64,000 nucleotides of DNA from Notospermus geniculatus (GCA_002633025.1 NMRB01000792.1:88777-152776); one strand, 5' to 3'. Shown: positions 20,790 to 31,400, counted from the stretch's first letter. Notes: generated by a model not told the origin, from the sequence alone. Translations and numbers: made by a program.

Positions 20790-21250
20790 TGGGTGTCCGT
20801 GAGTAGTGTCTATCTATTGGTAATACATTTATGGGGTGTAAATCCAACCGTTCAAAAGTCAGCTGTACATCGGTTCCCATTCTCCTGTACAAACATGACA
20901 AAGCTCTGTTCTTGGGCCCAATGATAAAGTCAGTTCCAAATATTCAAACCTTAATAAAACATTTTCCCCAAAAGGGATTAAGGGGGGTTTCAGTATGTGG
21001 TTTCTCGCAGTCATATGCATAAAATGACAAAAAAATCGTTCATGTCCTATTTTTCTCCAGGTTTTGGGACAAGATTGATCTCTCCTACCAGTCTATAAGG
21101 GGGTGACAGACTAGCGCGTATGTCCGCGCGCGTAAGCGAAGCAGCAGGTGCGCGAAGCAGCCAAAAACGCGGGACCATGGGGCAGACTAGTGCGTTCATC
21201 GCGCGCGCGCGTCGGCGAAAACAAGGAGTCTCTCGTCTTCGTATGCATTC
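20790..21250. other. Non-coding; CG-rich simple region 21110-21225
   Basis: GCGCGCGCGCG runs and CGCGAAGCAGC words; otherwise nothing recognised. Confidence 0.4.
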
Positions 21251-21629
21251 TGCAATAGGGAGGTTTCGCAGCCTTACGAACTACGAAAACCGAACACGAA
21301 AAGCGTAATACGTCATCAACGTTTGCTTATTTCAGTTCGTAGGTGGACGTTCGTTGTTCGTCGCCTCTTGTACAGGGGCAATTTCCATTGTCAAACTAGA
21401 CCACTTTTTTCGGATCGGCCGAACGCGCAGTACGAATTACGAGATCAGTAATAGTTTGTGTAAGACGTAATCATTTTATGTGTGACTAGATGTCAGATTT
21501 CGTCTTTGGTAGATAGAAGGCACGAAGATTTTGCAGATTTGTCGTGCGTTTTGCGTCGAAAAGCCAAGTCCGAACCGAACTGTGATATTCAGAACTTCAA
21601 TACAGCCTATTCCATACAAAAAAATTATA

Positions 21630-21707
21630 GTCATAGACGGGATTCGAACCGTCGACCTTCTGATTTGCAGTCGACCAGTCTATCCACTCAGCCAACGAGC
21701 CAACTGA
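21630..21707 (-). repeat. tRNA-Cys-like unit (SINE-type, not a functional tRNA)
   Basis: On the minus strand: A box TGGCTGAGTGG, anticodon loop CTGCAAA (GCA, Cys), B box GGTTCGAATCC, then T7, a Pol III terminator. The 5' and 3' acceptor strands do not pair and the anticodon stem is broken, so this is a tRNA-derived repeat rather than a tRNA gene. A second copy is at 40508-40588. Confidence 0.6.
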
Positions 21708-21774
21708 CACGGTCATGATTTGTGTTCGTCATAGGCGTAGGCCTTCGAGTTAGAAAACCTGGGAAGCCTACCAT

Positions 21775-21860
21775 CAAGTTCGGTGGGCGAATGGGGAAGA
21801 CGGTGAAACAAAGATAACAGAGGGTGAGTTCGATTCCCAGCTGGGTCTAGTTTTTTTTCT
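21775..21860 (+). repeat. tRNA-like unit with T-run terminator
   Basis: Degenerate A box (GTGGGCGAATGGGG) and good B box (AGTTCGATTCCC), followed by TTTTTTTT (about 21851-21858). It points away from the tRNA-Cys-like unit. The copy at 41100-41172 has a better A box (GTGGCCGAACGGGG), Leu/Ser-like. Confidence 0.5.
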
Positions 21861-22213
21861 TTCAAAAAAGTGTTCAGCAGGAGCTCACCAGAGGATGTTG
21901 ACACCTCCACAGCTCGAAGACAAATAAGATGGCGCCCCCTGGCCTATCATGTTCTGAGCCTTCGTTTGAGGTGTTGGCAGGGTGTTTGTACAGCGGGCAT
22001 AAGCTCACAGCATGCTCCACTCCCGGCTCCACTTCATCTGCAGTCGCCAATTTTAGTAAAAGCGCCTTCTACGACAGCTACTGCGCATGTAACGGGCATT
22101 CGTATTTCGTTTTTCGTATTTTATGCGAAACCAAAAATTTGCTTAATACGAAATACGAACTCTATTTTCGTATTTCGTGTTCGTAGTTCGTAGTTCGTCA
22201 AGTTGCGAAACCT

Positions 22214-22470
22214 CGCTAATGTTCATAAGTGTGCCGAGCCAGGCCTATAAAGTCACGCATCTGAACATTGTTGAATAGGGCATTCAAATTTAAAGCCTCC
22301 CTTTTGCATTGGCTTTTATATAAGGTTAGCGAAACGAAAGCGTATTGCGTAAAAATCGCTCGGCCAGTTGATCGAGTCGGGAACAACGCGTAGCCTCCCT
22401 TCGCGCACGCTGTAGTCTGCCACGTATGAAGGAAATGCATAGAAAGTGATCGGGAGCAGCAAACGCGTCG
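22214..22470. other. Non-coding, nothing recognised
   Basis: No supported feature. Confidence 0.4.
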
Positions 22471-22477
22471 CTTATAC

Positions 22478-23221
22478 CCCCATCACACTGAAGTCGTTCT
22501 CAAAACGTCCTGCCCCGTCCTAAAAAAATCGTAAAACGGGCTAGAACGTGTACCCTTGGCCAAATAATGCTTCGATGTACTGGAGCACCCTTCCCATCCA
22601 CGAAGTTCGTAAAAAGACTGTAAAACGTTGCCACTACGTCCACTCCGTTCGCACACAGTTTGAGCCCGTTCGGCAAGATTTTCAAGAACGTACTGAGAAC
22701 TAGCTCAGTGTGATGGGGGTATTAGGTACTGTCACACTGAAGTAGTTCTCAAAACGTCCTGCCCCGTCCTAAAAAAATCGTAAAACGGGCTAGAACGTAT
22801 AAGTTGGCCAAATAAGTTGTCTCAAAGTTGTCGAGCACTCTTCCCGTCGGAGCCCGTCCATTAAGTTCCTAAAAAGACTGTAAAAAGTTGCCACTGCGTC
22901 CACTCCTCGCACACAGTTTCAGCCCGTTTGGCAACATTTTCAAAAACGTACTGAGAACTGGCTCAGTGTGATGGGGGTATTAAGGGCCTGTCACACTGAA
23001 CTAGTTCTCAAAACGTCCTGCCCCGGCCGAAAAAAATCGTAAAACGGGCTAGAACGTGTATCCTTTGGCCAAATAATGCATCGATGTTCTGGAGCACCCT
23101 TCCCGTCCATGAAATTCGTAAAAAGACTGTAGAAAGTTGCCACTACGTCCACTCCGTTCGCACGCAGTTTGAGCCCGTTCGGCAAAATTTTCAAGAACGT
23201 ACTGAGAACTAGCTTAGTGTG
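22478..23221. mobile_element. Three head-to-tail copies of one ~245-bp MITE
   Basis: Units lie at about 22478-22721, 22731-22978 and 22986-23221. Each starts ATCACACTGAA or TGTCACACTGAA, then GTTCTCAAAACG, and ends GAGAAC..GCT(C/T)AGTGTGAT. Units are 80-90% alike and separated by ~8-10 bp (TATTAGGTAC, TATTAAGGGC). The interior carries AAAACGGGCTAGAACGT. Direct tandem arrangement of whole MITEs is unusual. Confidence 0.85.
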
Positions 23222-23242
23222 ATCTATACATTAGTAGCTTAA

Positions 23243-23669
23243 AGATAATGTATCACGACTTGATTGTTTACGTTATGTTATTTTGGACTTTCGGAACATG
23301 CCAACCCAACAAATTACATGTAAATACTTTTGGTATCAGAAGATTAGAGGGGCTTCCCACCAACAAATTACTCGTAAGACAAAGAAAGATTTGACATAAA
23401 CAAACAAGAGATATGAAAACGGGTTTCTAAGGTGAAAGTCATCTCGTCTTTCTTCCAGATTCGAACCCACGGACCCTCGCATGAGGCATCAATCGCCAGC
23501 ACTAAGGGGCAGCACGCCTTAAACCACTAGGCCAAATCCCCATCTTCAAAAAAAGATAGTTTAATGGCGCATGTTAAAGGAGGCGTCCATCAGTACCCAA
23601 CATAAGCAAACAAAATGTAAATAAACAATGCTTTTCGTGGCCCGCGAAAATACCCGTGATACGTTGTCT
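23243..23669. mobile_element. TTAA-flanked MITE, second copy, hosting a SINE
   Basis: Same family as 345-580: AGATAATGTATCACG tip, TTAA flanks at 23239-23242 and 23670-23673. It is longer because a SINE-like element (23408-23600) has inserted into it. Confidence 0.85.
23408..23600 (-). mobile_element. tRNA-derived SINE with 13-bp target-site duplication
   Basis: Flanked by CATAAACAAACAA (23395-23407) and CATAAGCAAACAA (23601-23613), a 13-bp duplication with one mismatch. The uninterrupted target exists in the 345-580 element. On the minus strand it has an A box (TTGGCCTAGTGGTTTAAGGCG) and B box (GGGTTCGAATC). Such duplications are expected from LINE-mediated target-primed insertion. A fragment of the same SINE is at 61707-61777. 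Confidence 0.75.
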
Positions 23670-23767
23670 TTAATGGTAGCTTAGTTTTCATCGTCATGGT
23701 CCTCTGGGTCTAGAAACTCTACTCTCTCAACTTCCTCGTCCTCGAGGGTGGTCGACGGATACAAATA

Positions 23768-24255
23768 TTACAAAGAATGTTCTAACCTTGAATGTTTCCC
23801 TGGAAAATATTATCGACTTGACACTTTTTGTGCGTTCTTCTGTTAGATTCACCCAGGTGAGAACATCGTCCATGGACCATTTCATTAAGTAATATATTCA
23901 GTACATCCATACGTTCTCTGCGTTTTGTAGCTTACCGCTGATAAAAAAAAACATTTTTTGACGACAAATACATACCTTTTCCTCGTACATACTGCATCCG
24001 ATCTGCTTTATTGTTTCATTATCTTCAATACATGTTCCTCTCCTCCGACTAAGTTGACAATTATAATGGTCTTTCTCTCTCCACACATTGAACATTTTAC
24101 AGTTTGCTGTAGTCAGACAGGAAACAGCACACATCAGAAAACGAGATACGACGAACTGATATAAATCAGAAGAGGAAAGGGCCTTTCCCTGTACTAAATA
24201 ACCGAAATGAGCATGTGTTTTCATCTCGTACTTTAATGTATTTCATTATTGAGTA
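23768..24255. repeat. Segmental duplication carrying the PAN exon (copy 2)
   Basis: Aligns with 6529-7015 including the intron-borne GTCCATGGACCATTTCATTA segment near 23868-23888. Confidence 0.75.
23976..24224 (-). CDS. PAN/apple-domain exon, copy 2 (partial gene)
   Basis: An 83-codon exon nearly identical to 6755-7003, with the same donor (AAAAG then GTATGT at 23975-23970). Differences include Cys48 changed to Trp in the middle of the module (FNVWREKD versus FNVCREKD), and YEEK versus YQRK at the end. PAN modules are extracellular binding domains. In copy 2 an AG lies exactly before the ATG used here (TACGAG), so the exon may begin there in phase 0. No neighbouring exons were identified; the copy may be an alternative exon, a separate gene or a non-functional duplicate. 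Confidence 0.55.
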
Positions 24256-24620
24256 CAAAATGTGCAACTACTATACCACTTCATTTTCAAATCGAACACT
24301 ATTTAAATTCACACTCCATAACCTGCAAATGCTCAACTCTGTCAATCAGTGTTGGAGTCTTGTGCGAGTTTGCATGGACAATTTGCGCCTTTGTGATATC
24401 ATGGTATAAAATCTCTTGTATAGCTCTGTTAGCCTGTTGTCTTGGGACGAGGTTCAACCAACACCCTCTAGTATCGTTCGAAGGTTACCATCTTGAAAAG
24501 TAGTGCAGCGGAAGGTTAAATTGAAAAATATCTACCAATTGTGATCAGGCTCCTAACGGTAACTCCATTAGGAGGAGTGATGCGGTCAAACATGGCGGCG
24601 ACTGGTCGATGACAGTGTCT
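24256..24620. other. Non-coding, nothing recognised
   Basis: No supported feature. ATGGCGGCG at 24590 resembles a YY1-type initiator but has no frame after it. Confidence 0.35.
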
Positions 24621-24765
24621 ATTTGTGTAACGTAGTGGAGAAAATCGGCACTGTTGTAGAGTTTGGCGTATTCCAGAACGCGGATATAATTGTCTCGGTG
24701 GATGCGGTATGCCTCTTTGAGGACTGCTACTTCACCTTCTCCAACCTCAACTCTCGCTCGCCTAA

Positions 24766-25035
24766 AAGGCAGTTTACACTAGGTTGCACCAAGTTGCAAG
24801 TTGCAGCAACTTGTTGCAAATTACCTGGGACGGTTTACACATAGAAAAATCGATGCAACATCCAGCGTGATCGAGTTGCAACAAGTTGCAGGCCCGTTTA
24901 CACATGCAACTTATATGAAACTTTTTGGTCTCATCAGGTTTATGCAACAAGTTGTATGAAGTTGCATATGAAAAGTTGCATGTGTAAACGGGCCTTTAGG
25001 TTGCATATGAAAAGTTGCATGTGTAAACGGGCCTT
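24766..25035. mobile_element. MITE with GTTTACAC termini, second copy
   Basis: TIRs AAGGCAGTTTACACTAGG and AAGGCCCGTTTACACATGC. The flanks TAA/TAC suggest a TA(A) duplication. The interior is GTTGCA-rich as in 8040-8744. It sits against the start of the integrase remnant. Confidence 0.75.
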
Positions 25036-25039
25036 TACC

Positions 25040-25380
25040 GACATACTCACTGGCAACCATTACGTCAAGGAGCTGGAAGCCCGTTTTAACAAAGTCTATG
25101 CCATTGCCCAAGACCGTTTGAGATTAGTTCAAAGAGTTCAGAAGAAGCAGTATGAGACCTCTTAATTTTGTTATCAAGCTCAGAAACCAAATAAACTTTG
25201 TATGGTACATCAACCCACGTGAGTGCTTCAAAGATGATCGACATCTCCCGTGGCTTGGACCATATTTAGTGAAGGTTATTCATCATGATCTTACATGCCG
25301 ATTTACCGGCGGTGATGGCATTCCGTTAACTCCACACCAACACCGCCGATTCAATCCAATGAAATTCTTGTCAGCCGCCA
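25040..25380 (+). pseudogene. Decayed retrotransposon integrase C-terminal region
   Basis: A first frame (25040-25165) has the helical segment typical of the end of a retroelement integrase core (DILTGN.Y.KELE.RF...IAQDRLRLVQR.QKKQY). A second, shifted frame (about 25187-25370) has the C-terminal SH3-like part (WLGPYLVKVIHHDLTCR, then DGIPLTPHQHR). A frameshift and stop at about 25165 separate them. The catalytic core, reverse transcriptase and LTRs are absent. The class is probably an LTR retrotransposon (Gypsy/KRBA2-like integrase). It is a dead fragment; no product is expected. Confidence 0.65.
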
Positions 25381-25569
25381 CAGATCAACAGGGTGGCCAA
25401 TCAGAGACTACGTTACAGACGCCGAAGGCATGTATGGTGCAGCAATGTTTACTTCTGGGTCGGCTCTTTTATGGCGATGTAAATTCAAATCTGATTGGTC
25501 GAGATTGGGCTGTTTCATCAAGCAACCATTCCGGACGATATGATGTATTTATACAAAAACAGCAATAAA

Positions 25570-26339
25570 CAAAAAAATATTTTTTTTCCTGCGATCTAGT
25601 TATAGGCTATATTTATCGGACGAAAGTTCCTTTTTGACAACAACTTTTATTAATTTGAAAAAACAATCATGTCGTATTTGCAGTGGGGGTGCACCACAAG
25701 AGCAGCGAACAGCATTCCTGACAGATTTTCTTCTGGAGTGGGCCTGGGGTTTGTGGTGTGAGCCGTGCGAACTAAGCGCAAAACCCAGGTTAGCCTGGAT
25801 GTGATCTTACTGCCACACTCCAGATCGAAATGGGACCTTGCAGAGATAATCTAGACATGATAGACATGATAGACATGATAGAGTACGTGTAGGTTCAACG
25901 CTTTTAGAAAAAAACAATACTGGAAATAATTCTAATCTTTTAAAGAAAGGGGGATGTTGTATTATCACCCATCGTGTGCCCAACTTCATCTAGGCCTATA
26001 AGTCATCTCAGGACATCACCTCATATGCCATATTTGGTAAATGTATTATTCCACGAGACACTGCTCTTCGCAGTAGCCAGCAGGATGTCGTACCATCAAG
26101 ACATACAATGTAACATCTCGGAACATCTATGAAATAAATCATATATATCCAGTAGATCAATTCTCATTTCATTGGACTCGCAAATACTTCAAGGACTCAT
26201 TGACAGTGACACATTACGCAAGGCGCATGATGTGACACTTGAGAAATGGATGGCGGAGATGAAGAAGTAGCTTTCCTGTGCCTATTGGGTCGGATGTCTG
26301 GGGTGTGCATGAATTGGTCAGCCATTGTGGTATTCCACT
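25570..26339. other. Non-coding; short minisatellite at 25852-25881
   Basis: TAGACATGA repeated about 3.5 times at 25852-25881; nothing else recognised. Confidence 0.45.
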
Positions 26340-27146
26340 TTTTGCGTTACTAACCCTACTAAAAATAATGTACGATACCATAGGAGATACCATAGAGAAA
26401 TACCATAGATTTTCTATGGTAATTGTCTATTGTGTTATGAAACAGTATATTGTACTTTTCCCTATGGTACCAATATGATACCATAAGAAGTTTATGGTTC
26501 ATCAATTACTATGGTATTCTTTTTATGTTTTCTCTTTTATCATTTATTTGGTTTTACCATAAAACTATATTAGTATGATATTGTCGCTCATAACTGCAGA
26601 CCAACTGCAACTAACATCAGAAATGATTAGTGTCTACAGTGAAAAAGAATCTCATATATTTATAAATCAGAACATTTAAGTCCACGTTTTTTTTTCAATG
26701 GGGAAAGATTTTTTTTCATTTTCATCCCTTGTACCATAGGAATATCATAGAAGCATAGGAAACCACAGTACCATAAATGGGACCCACAAGTCCCCTTAAT
26801 TAATACCATAGTACCATAGAATACTGTAGTACCATAAATTAATAGCATAGTACCATAAAATAAAATAGTACCATAAATGGGAACCATAAGTACCATAAAT
26901 TAACACCATAGTGCCGTAAGATAATAAAGTACCATAAATGGGAACCACAAGTACCATAAATTAATACCATAGTACCGTATGATACTGTAGGTACAATAGC
27001 AATACACCATGGTATACCATACAATACCATAAATACCATGAAGTACTATAGGATACCACAGGATACCAAAAGGTACCATAGCTATTTTTTTAATAGGCAA
27101 GGTTTATGGTAACATGTTTATGGTAACATGTTTATGGTAACATGTT
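26340..27146. repeat. TACCATA/TATGGTA array with ~60-bp higher-order unit
   Basis: TACCATA and close variants occur about 30 times, mostly on the plus strand at 26740-27080, with complementary TATGGTA blocks at 26405-26520 and 27108-27145. A higher-order unit (AGTACCATAAATGGGAACCA...GTACTGT) repeats at about 26770, 26870 and 26930. Translations such as YGTMV are simple-repeat artefacts. Confidence 0.8.
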
Positions 27147-27545
27147 TTGTAGTGTGTTTTAAGTTTTCTGCTCGGGCAAAAGCGAAAGCATTGTTGGTGT
27201 TGAAAATGTTGAACTGCTACCAGCTGTATTTTCCTGCCTTTTGCATTTCATTTTGCCATAAACTTCTCTGCTGTTTTAAGTGTTTTGAGGCGTACTTTAA
27301 ATATTTTTTATGCACAAGTGAAATACAGGTATCTAGATACATACATAAAAGCGTACGCCGATTTTTGTCACGCTAAAACTCTACCTTCATGCCGTTGGAC
27401 TCGCGAATTTCAGTTATGTAATGAATTATTAACATCTGCACTGTGTCCTCGAATCATTAAAATACAAATTTTTGCTTTTTAAAATGTTAAGTTTGTCAGA
27501 TCGATTTTCCTTCGTCGATTTCGTCACTGTTTCGAGTGCTGGGAA
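27147..27545. other. Non-coding, nothing recognised
   Basis: No supported feature. Confidence 0.4.
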
Positions 27546-27549
27546 ACCC

Positions 27550-28105
27550 CGCCTGTGACGTCACGGGATACCCAGTTCCTATGGTAACGCCAACCAGCGC
27601 CTTTCGAATCAACTTCCTCATACGTCACGAATCAGGCTGTCATCGACGCGTATGACGTCAGTCATTCAGAGATGACGTCGTCATGACCTAACAACGTTAG
27701 TACCGGTAACATGCCGTTGCATCATTCCCGCGAAAACATGGGAATGACGTCGTGTGGTGGAGTAGGCCTATGACTCCGAACCCATGTCAATCACAGTTTA
27801 TTGAGCGTCACACCGTTTACGGCATCACCAGCAGCCACTGGAGAAAGCTGCACGTGGCCTACTATATGCTTAGAGGACCACCGTTGTGCCGGGACTGACA
27901 TGACGGACGAGCTCGATTGGAACCCGAGGATCGGTCAGATCGGTCCGACCGGCAACGGAACTCCACAGAACCCAAAGGTACATAGCCTACCCGCGTGACC
28001 AAATCCGCATGACGTCATATTTGACCTGTTTACTGAGTCGAATCGAAGGAGGGTTGAACTCGACTGTACCACGTCATGACGTGACAAAGATGGCGGCGTT
28101 AAAAT
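27550..28105. promoter_or_regulatory. Cluster of CRE palindromes with a YY1/ATG-like site
   Basis: TGACGTCA at 27556-27563, 27653-27660 and 28010-28017; TGACGTCG at 27673 and 27746; ACGTCATGACGT at 28071. AAGATGGCGGCG at 28086-28097 matches the YY1 core and contains an ATG in good context, but the frame stops after 19 codons. This could be a first-exon/promoter region whose downstream exon is unrecognised. Confidence 0.35.
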
Positions 28106-28313
28106 GTACGAAAAATTTTCACTTTTTCTTCCCTCTTTGCCAAATTTAAATAGTTGTACCTCCGGTAGGGGTATCAACTATTTCTAGGCCACGTTTTGGG
28201 CCTCCGCCACTGGACTAATACATGTGTTTTGCCCACGAGAACGGGAGTTATTTCTTCTTTTAATGTTTCGTGATCGCTTTATCACACATACCATCGGGGT
28301 ATCTAACGCAGTA

Positions 28314-28850
28314 CAGGGTGGTCCAAAAAACGCACAAGCATACTTCCACCACCCTCAGTCCCATACCACTGGTATTAATGGATAGAGAATCTTTCTAGAA
28401 GAAAAATAAGACCACGATACCTCGATTCGGTAGTTTTACCTCTAGAGCCATTTTTGTGAAGCAGTCTGTGGTCCTTAATAACAAACTTACCGGTGAACCG
28501 CAGTGCCATAAGATGTTGAGTCGTTGTTAACTTTCAGTAAAGTTTGATTTTCATGTTCTACATGTACCTGCACTTCATTTTTTGTTTGACCTTTCCACAG
28601 GATAATCATTTTGTCAGTTACAAGGCTACGCTGGTGTGTATGCTCTTGATTGTTGTGTACGGAACAATTCACCAAAGACCTCGACCTTGCTTTACAAAAT
28701 AGGGTCTGCAGCTCGAACCAAGAGACCTAATCGGGATATCTTGGTCTCCTTTTTCTTATAGAACGATTCTCCATCCAATGCCATCAGTAGTTTTAGGCTC
28801 TGGGTACCGGTAGTGGAAGTATGCTTGTCCGTTTTTTTTGTACCACCCTG
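28314..28850. mobile_element. Mariner-type MITE, TA duplication, 537 bp
   Basis: TIRs CAGGGTGGTCCAAAAAACG and CAGGGTGGTACAAAAAAAAC, then ACAAGCATACTTCCAC. TA flanks both ends (28312-28313 and 28851-28852). The CAGGGTGGTCCAAA tip and TA duplication are typical of Tc1/mariner. No transposase is present. Confidence 0.85.
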
Positions 28851-28924
28851 TATCAACCCTTTCAGGAAAACGTTCTAAAATATGGCACATAGAGTTCGTC
28901 TAGGACGTTTAAATCGCATGTTGA

Positions 28925-29128
28925 CAACTGTAAAAATACATACAGGTGTAATGTTTTTCAGTGCTCCCCGTATGCCAATGCCCCACAACAAAAGGTTGAC
29001 GGAATAAGCCGCGATGTGACAATAGGGGAGGCACTGATCAACATGTCTTTCTGTATTTGAGTGTCCGCCACACAATAAAGCGGGCATTGTCATACGAGGG
29101 GCATTCTCCTACATTACACCTGTACATC
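28925..29128. mobile_element. MITE with TACAGGTGTAATGT tip (copy 1)
   Basis: TACAGGTGTAATGTTTTTCA on the left and ATTACACCTGTAC on the right, with AATGCCC..GGGCATTGTCATACG dyads inside. It matches 44388-44575 in reverse orientation. Confidence 0.7.
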
Positions 29129-30105
29129 ACCCATCATCTGAGTGCTGACACATTTTCAGTGACTGCATTCAAATAATGCAAATGGCAGAAAAAATGCCAG
29201 AATAGGTCATTGCTAAAATCACTGGAAGAGAAAAATAGGAAGGTAAATACATGTTGTTTGTTTTAAAATACCATAAGAATGCACAGAACATGTTGTGCTG
29301 TATGAATACCGAAGGCCAGGGCAAACCTGCTTGGTCCTCAGTACATGCGCACATGTAAGCTACATAATCAACAGTCACCATTGTCACTGTTGCGACAAAA
29401 GAGTCATTCATTTGCTATTGCATAAGAAGGGCTAATTCTACCAAAAAGGATAAAATGACACCGACAGGGCACTGGTTTCTTACAAAACAAAGAAATGTGT
29501 TTTTTAACCTAAAACACTCTCCTGTTTGTCACAAATGGTGTCGTCACGATTCAGTTCACATATCAAGGTACATGGCATGCTCACCGCTTACTACTGCGTG
29601 CAGTCTACATACCCTGTGGCATGTTCAAGTGTGATCAACTGCTGCAAAAAAAACTTGAATTGACACTCAAAATATCTCGAAAACAACAAAATTCTGAGAC
29701 CTCCACCTGCACGGCCACTTGCTCCGCCACTGCCAGTTATTAAATCCGCCAGGTTGTTCCACCTCTGACCTTTTTCATATGTTTATTTATCATTAAGAAA
29801 CCGCTGAATGTTTTAAACTTTTGTTTCTTGGGCATTAAACTAGATTTATTTCTCTTCAAAATGACGCCAAGATCGTCCGGGTCGAGGTTGTTTAATGATT
29901 TTATGAATGTTTGAATCGACCTGCAACGGCTCAACTTATCAGTTAAATTGAATTTGCACTCTCTGTATGTAACTATTGCGTTTCATGCGAATAAACAGAT
30001 ATATATAAAGTGATTTTAAGCTAATGGTAGCATTACCTCAATGCACTTTCTATTTGGTTAATGGTACCATAAGCTTAAAGTCACTATAATTATGAAACAG
30101 GCCCC
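29129..30105. other. Non-coding, nothing recognised
   Basis: No splice-supported frame or clear repeat. Confidence 0.4.
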
Positions 30106-30107
30106 AG

Positions 30108-31400
30108 TTCATGACACACAACAATGGCATTACTATGAATGAAGTGCGTAGTCCTGTTCTAACAGATACGAATGTAGTGTTTATGACTAGTTGTAAACAC
30201 ATACTAATGCTGCTGCAATACCGATGCCATACACGTAAGAATCGAATATTTCCCTTCAACGTTTGCAAAGGTTTTCCTGTTAAACATGTTAAAGTTACGG
30301 CAACAAAATTATACAAACTGGCGTATCAAATTAATATATAAAAGTGTCCCAATCTGTTTTATTGTCAATGATACTCCATGCGTATGTAGTTCATAATATA
30401 TCGTAGTCTGTTATTCGATTGTAGGCTGAAGACGATCATGGTATTAAATACAGTAGGTACTTGCCTTCAACTTGAATAAACTTATCTACTCATTTCCCTC
30501 AGTCAGCCACTCCCGCAGGATGTGTTGGATACTGTCATCTCTGTCTTCATTTACTAACAAATGGAATCAAAGTGGATGTTTTAATGAACTTTACCATTGA
30601 TGTAAACACCGACGAGAGGTGGCCGAAGTGTAGCCCCCTTATTATTCACCCGATTTAAATTCTACGCCAGGCAGATCCGAAATGGTTTATGCCCGTGTCA
30701 CACTGTCCCGAAGTTGACACCCGATGGCAATACGAATTAATGGAAACTTTTGGAAATCTTACTGATAAATGCCAGCCTGAAGAAGACCCTGGTTGGGATC
30801 GAAAATTTGAAAGATTCTGGAAGTTGACCTCGGGGCCATCTTCACGCAAAATTCAAAATTCCATATTCGTGTGGCCATCGGGTGTCTAATTTCGGCACAG
30901 TGTGACACGGGCATTAAAATAAATCATCCCGTCTTACTCTTCTTACTCTGGCTCCTTTTCAATCGTGGGTTGTTATTACAACACGGTCCATCGAGGTAGC
31001 ATATTGGTCAAAGGCTCCGATCAGTTGATCGAGTTGTCTGTAGCTGTGATTGGACTGAGGGGGCTCTACGATACAGAAGGGATGGTTGATGATGAATATC
31101 CAGAGCCAATGCAACACGCCGATTGATGTACTGACATCCCGGGGAAGATATATATTCTGTCTTCAATTCAACTTGTCAGTAATACCGCGAGTATGACTTC
31201 TTGTAATAAAATCAATTATTTTCCTTTTGTTGATGTTTGATTGTTTTCATTTATTATAATCGAAACAATTCGGCCTACTACCGATCTTGTGACTTAACAC
31301 GGTCAACGACAACATGACTATGTCAAATGGTGACGATGGTTTTTGTGAACCAATATGAAGTATTATGTACAGTACAAGTACAGTCTTTAACAAAAGTGTA
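30108..31400. repeat. Dispersed repeat X, copy B with internal inversion
   Basis: 30108-30515 matches copy A in direct orientation, 30517-31134 matches 1412-1822 inverted, and 31135-31400 is direct again. It lacks copy A's two MITEs but carries its own (30690-30913). Inversion junctions read GATGTGTTGG and CTGACATCCC. Confidence 0.8.
30690..30913. mobile_element. TTA-flanked MITE with TGCCCGTGTCACACTG termini
   Basis: A 224-bp element with TIRs TGCCCGTGTCACACTGT.CCG and TTA at 30687-30689 and 30914-30916. Copies A and C of repeat X show the intact target (GGTTTAAAAT). The centre holds a hammerhead-like motif (30777-30815). PIF/Harbinger-like by its 3-bp duplication. Confidence 0.9.

Larger units (their letters stand above)
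21253..22213. mobile_element. Composite TIR element with two tRNA-like units, copy 1
   Basis: Ends are (G)AGGTTTCGCA..TACGAACTACGAA and its complement (right end GCGAAACCTC at 22205-22213). Inside are a minus-strand tRNA-like unit (21630-21707), a plus-strand tRNA-like unit (21775-21860), and a shared tail (TCAGCAGGAGCTCACCAGAG at 21875). Related copies lie at 40285-41570 and 61271-61993. No protein-coding frame is seen. Confidence 0.65.

Noticed and set aside
21630-21707. Functional tRNA-Cys gene
   Set aside because: Anticodon and boxes fit, but acceptor strands do not pair and the anticodon stem has mismatches; kept as a tRNA-like repeat.
22478-23221. CRISPR-like direct repeat array
   Set aside because: Three long imperfect copies with their own TIRs in eukaryotic DNA; these are tandem MITEs, not repeats with unique spacers.
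25040-25568. Intact retroviral or retrotransposon gene
   Set aside because: Only the integrase C-terminal part is present, with a frameshift and stop; no LTR, protease or reverse transcriptase nearby.
26660-27100. Open frames rich in YGTMV
   Set aside because: Translation of the TACCATA array; repetitive, with no independent coding signal.
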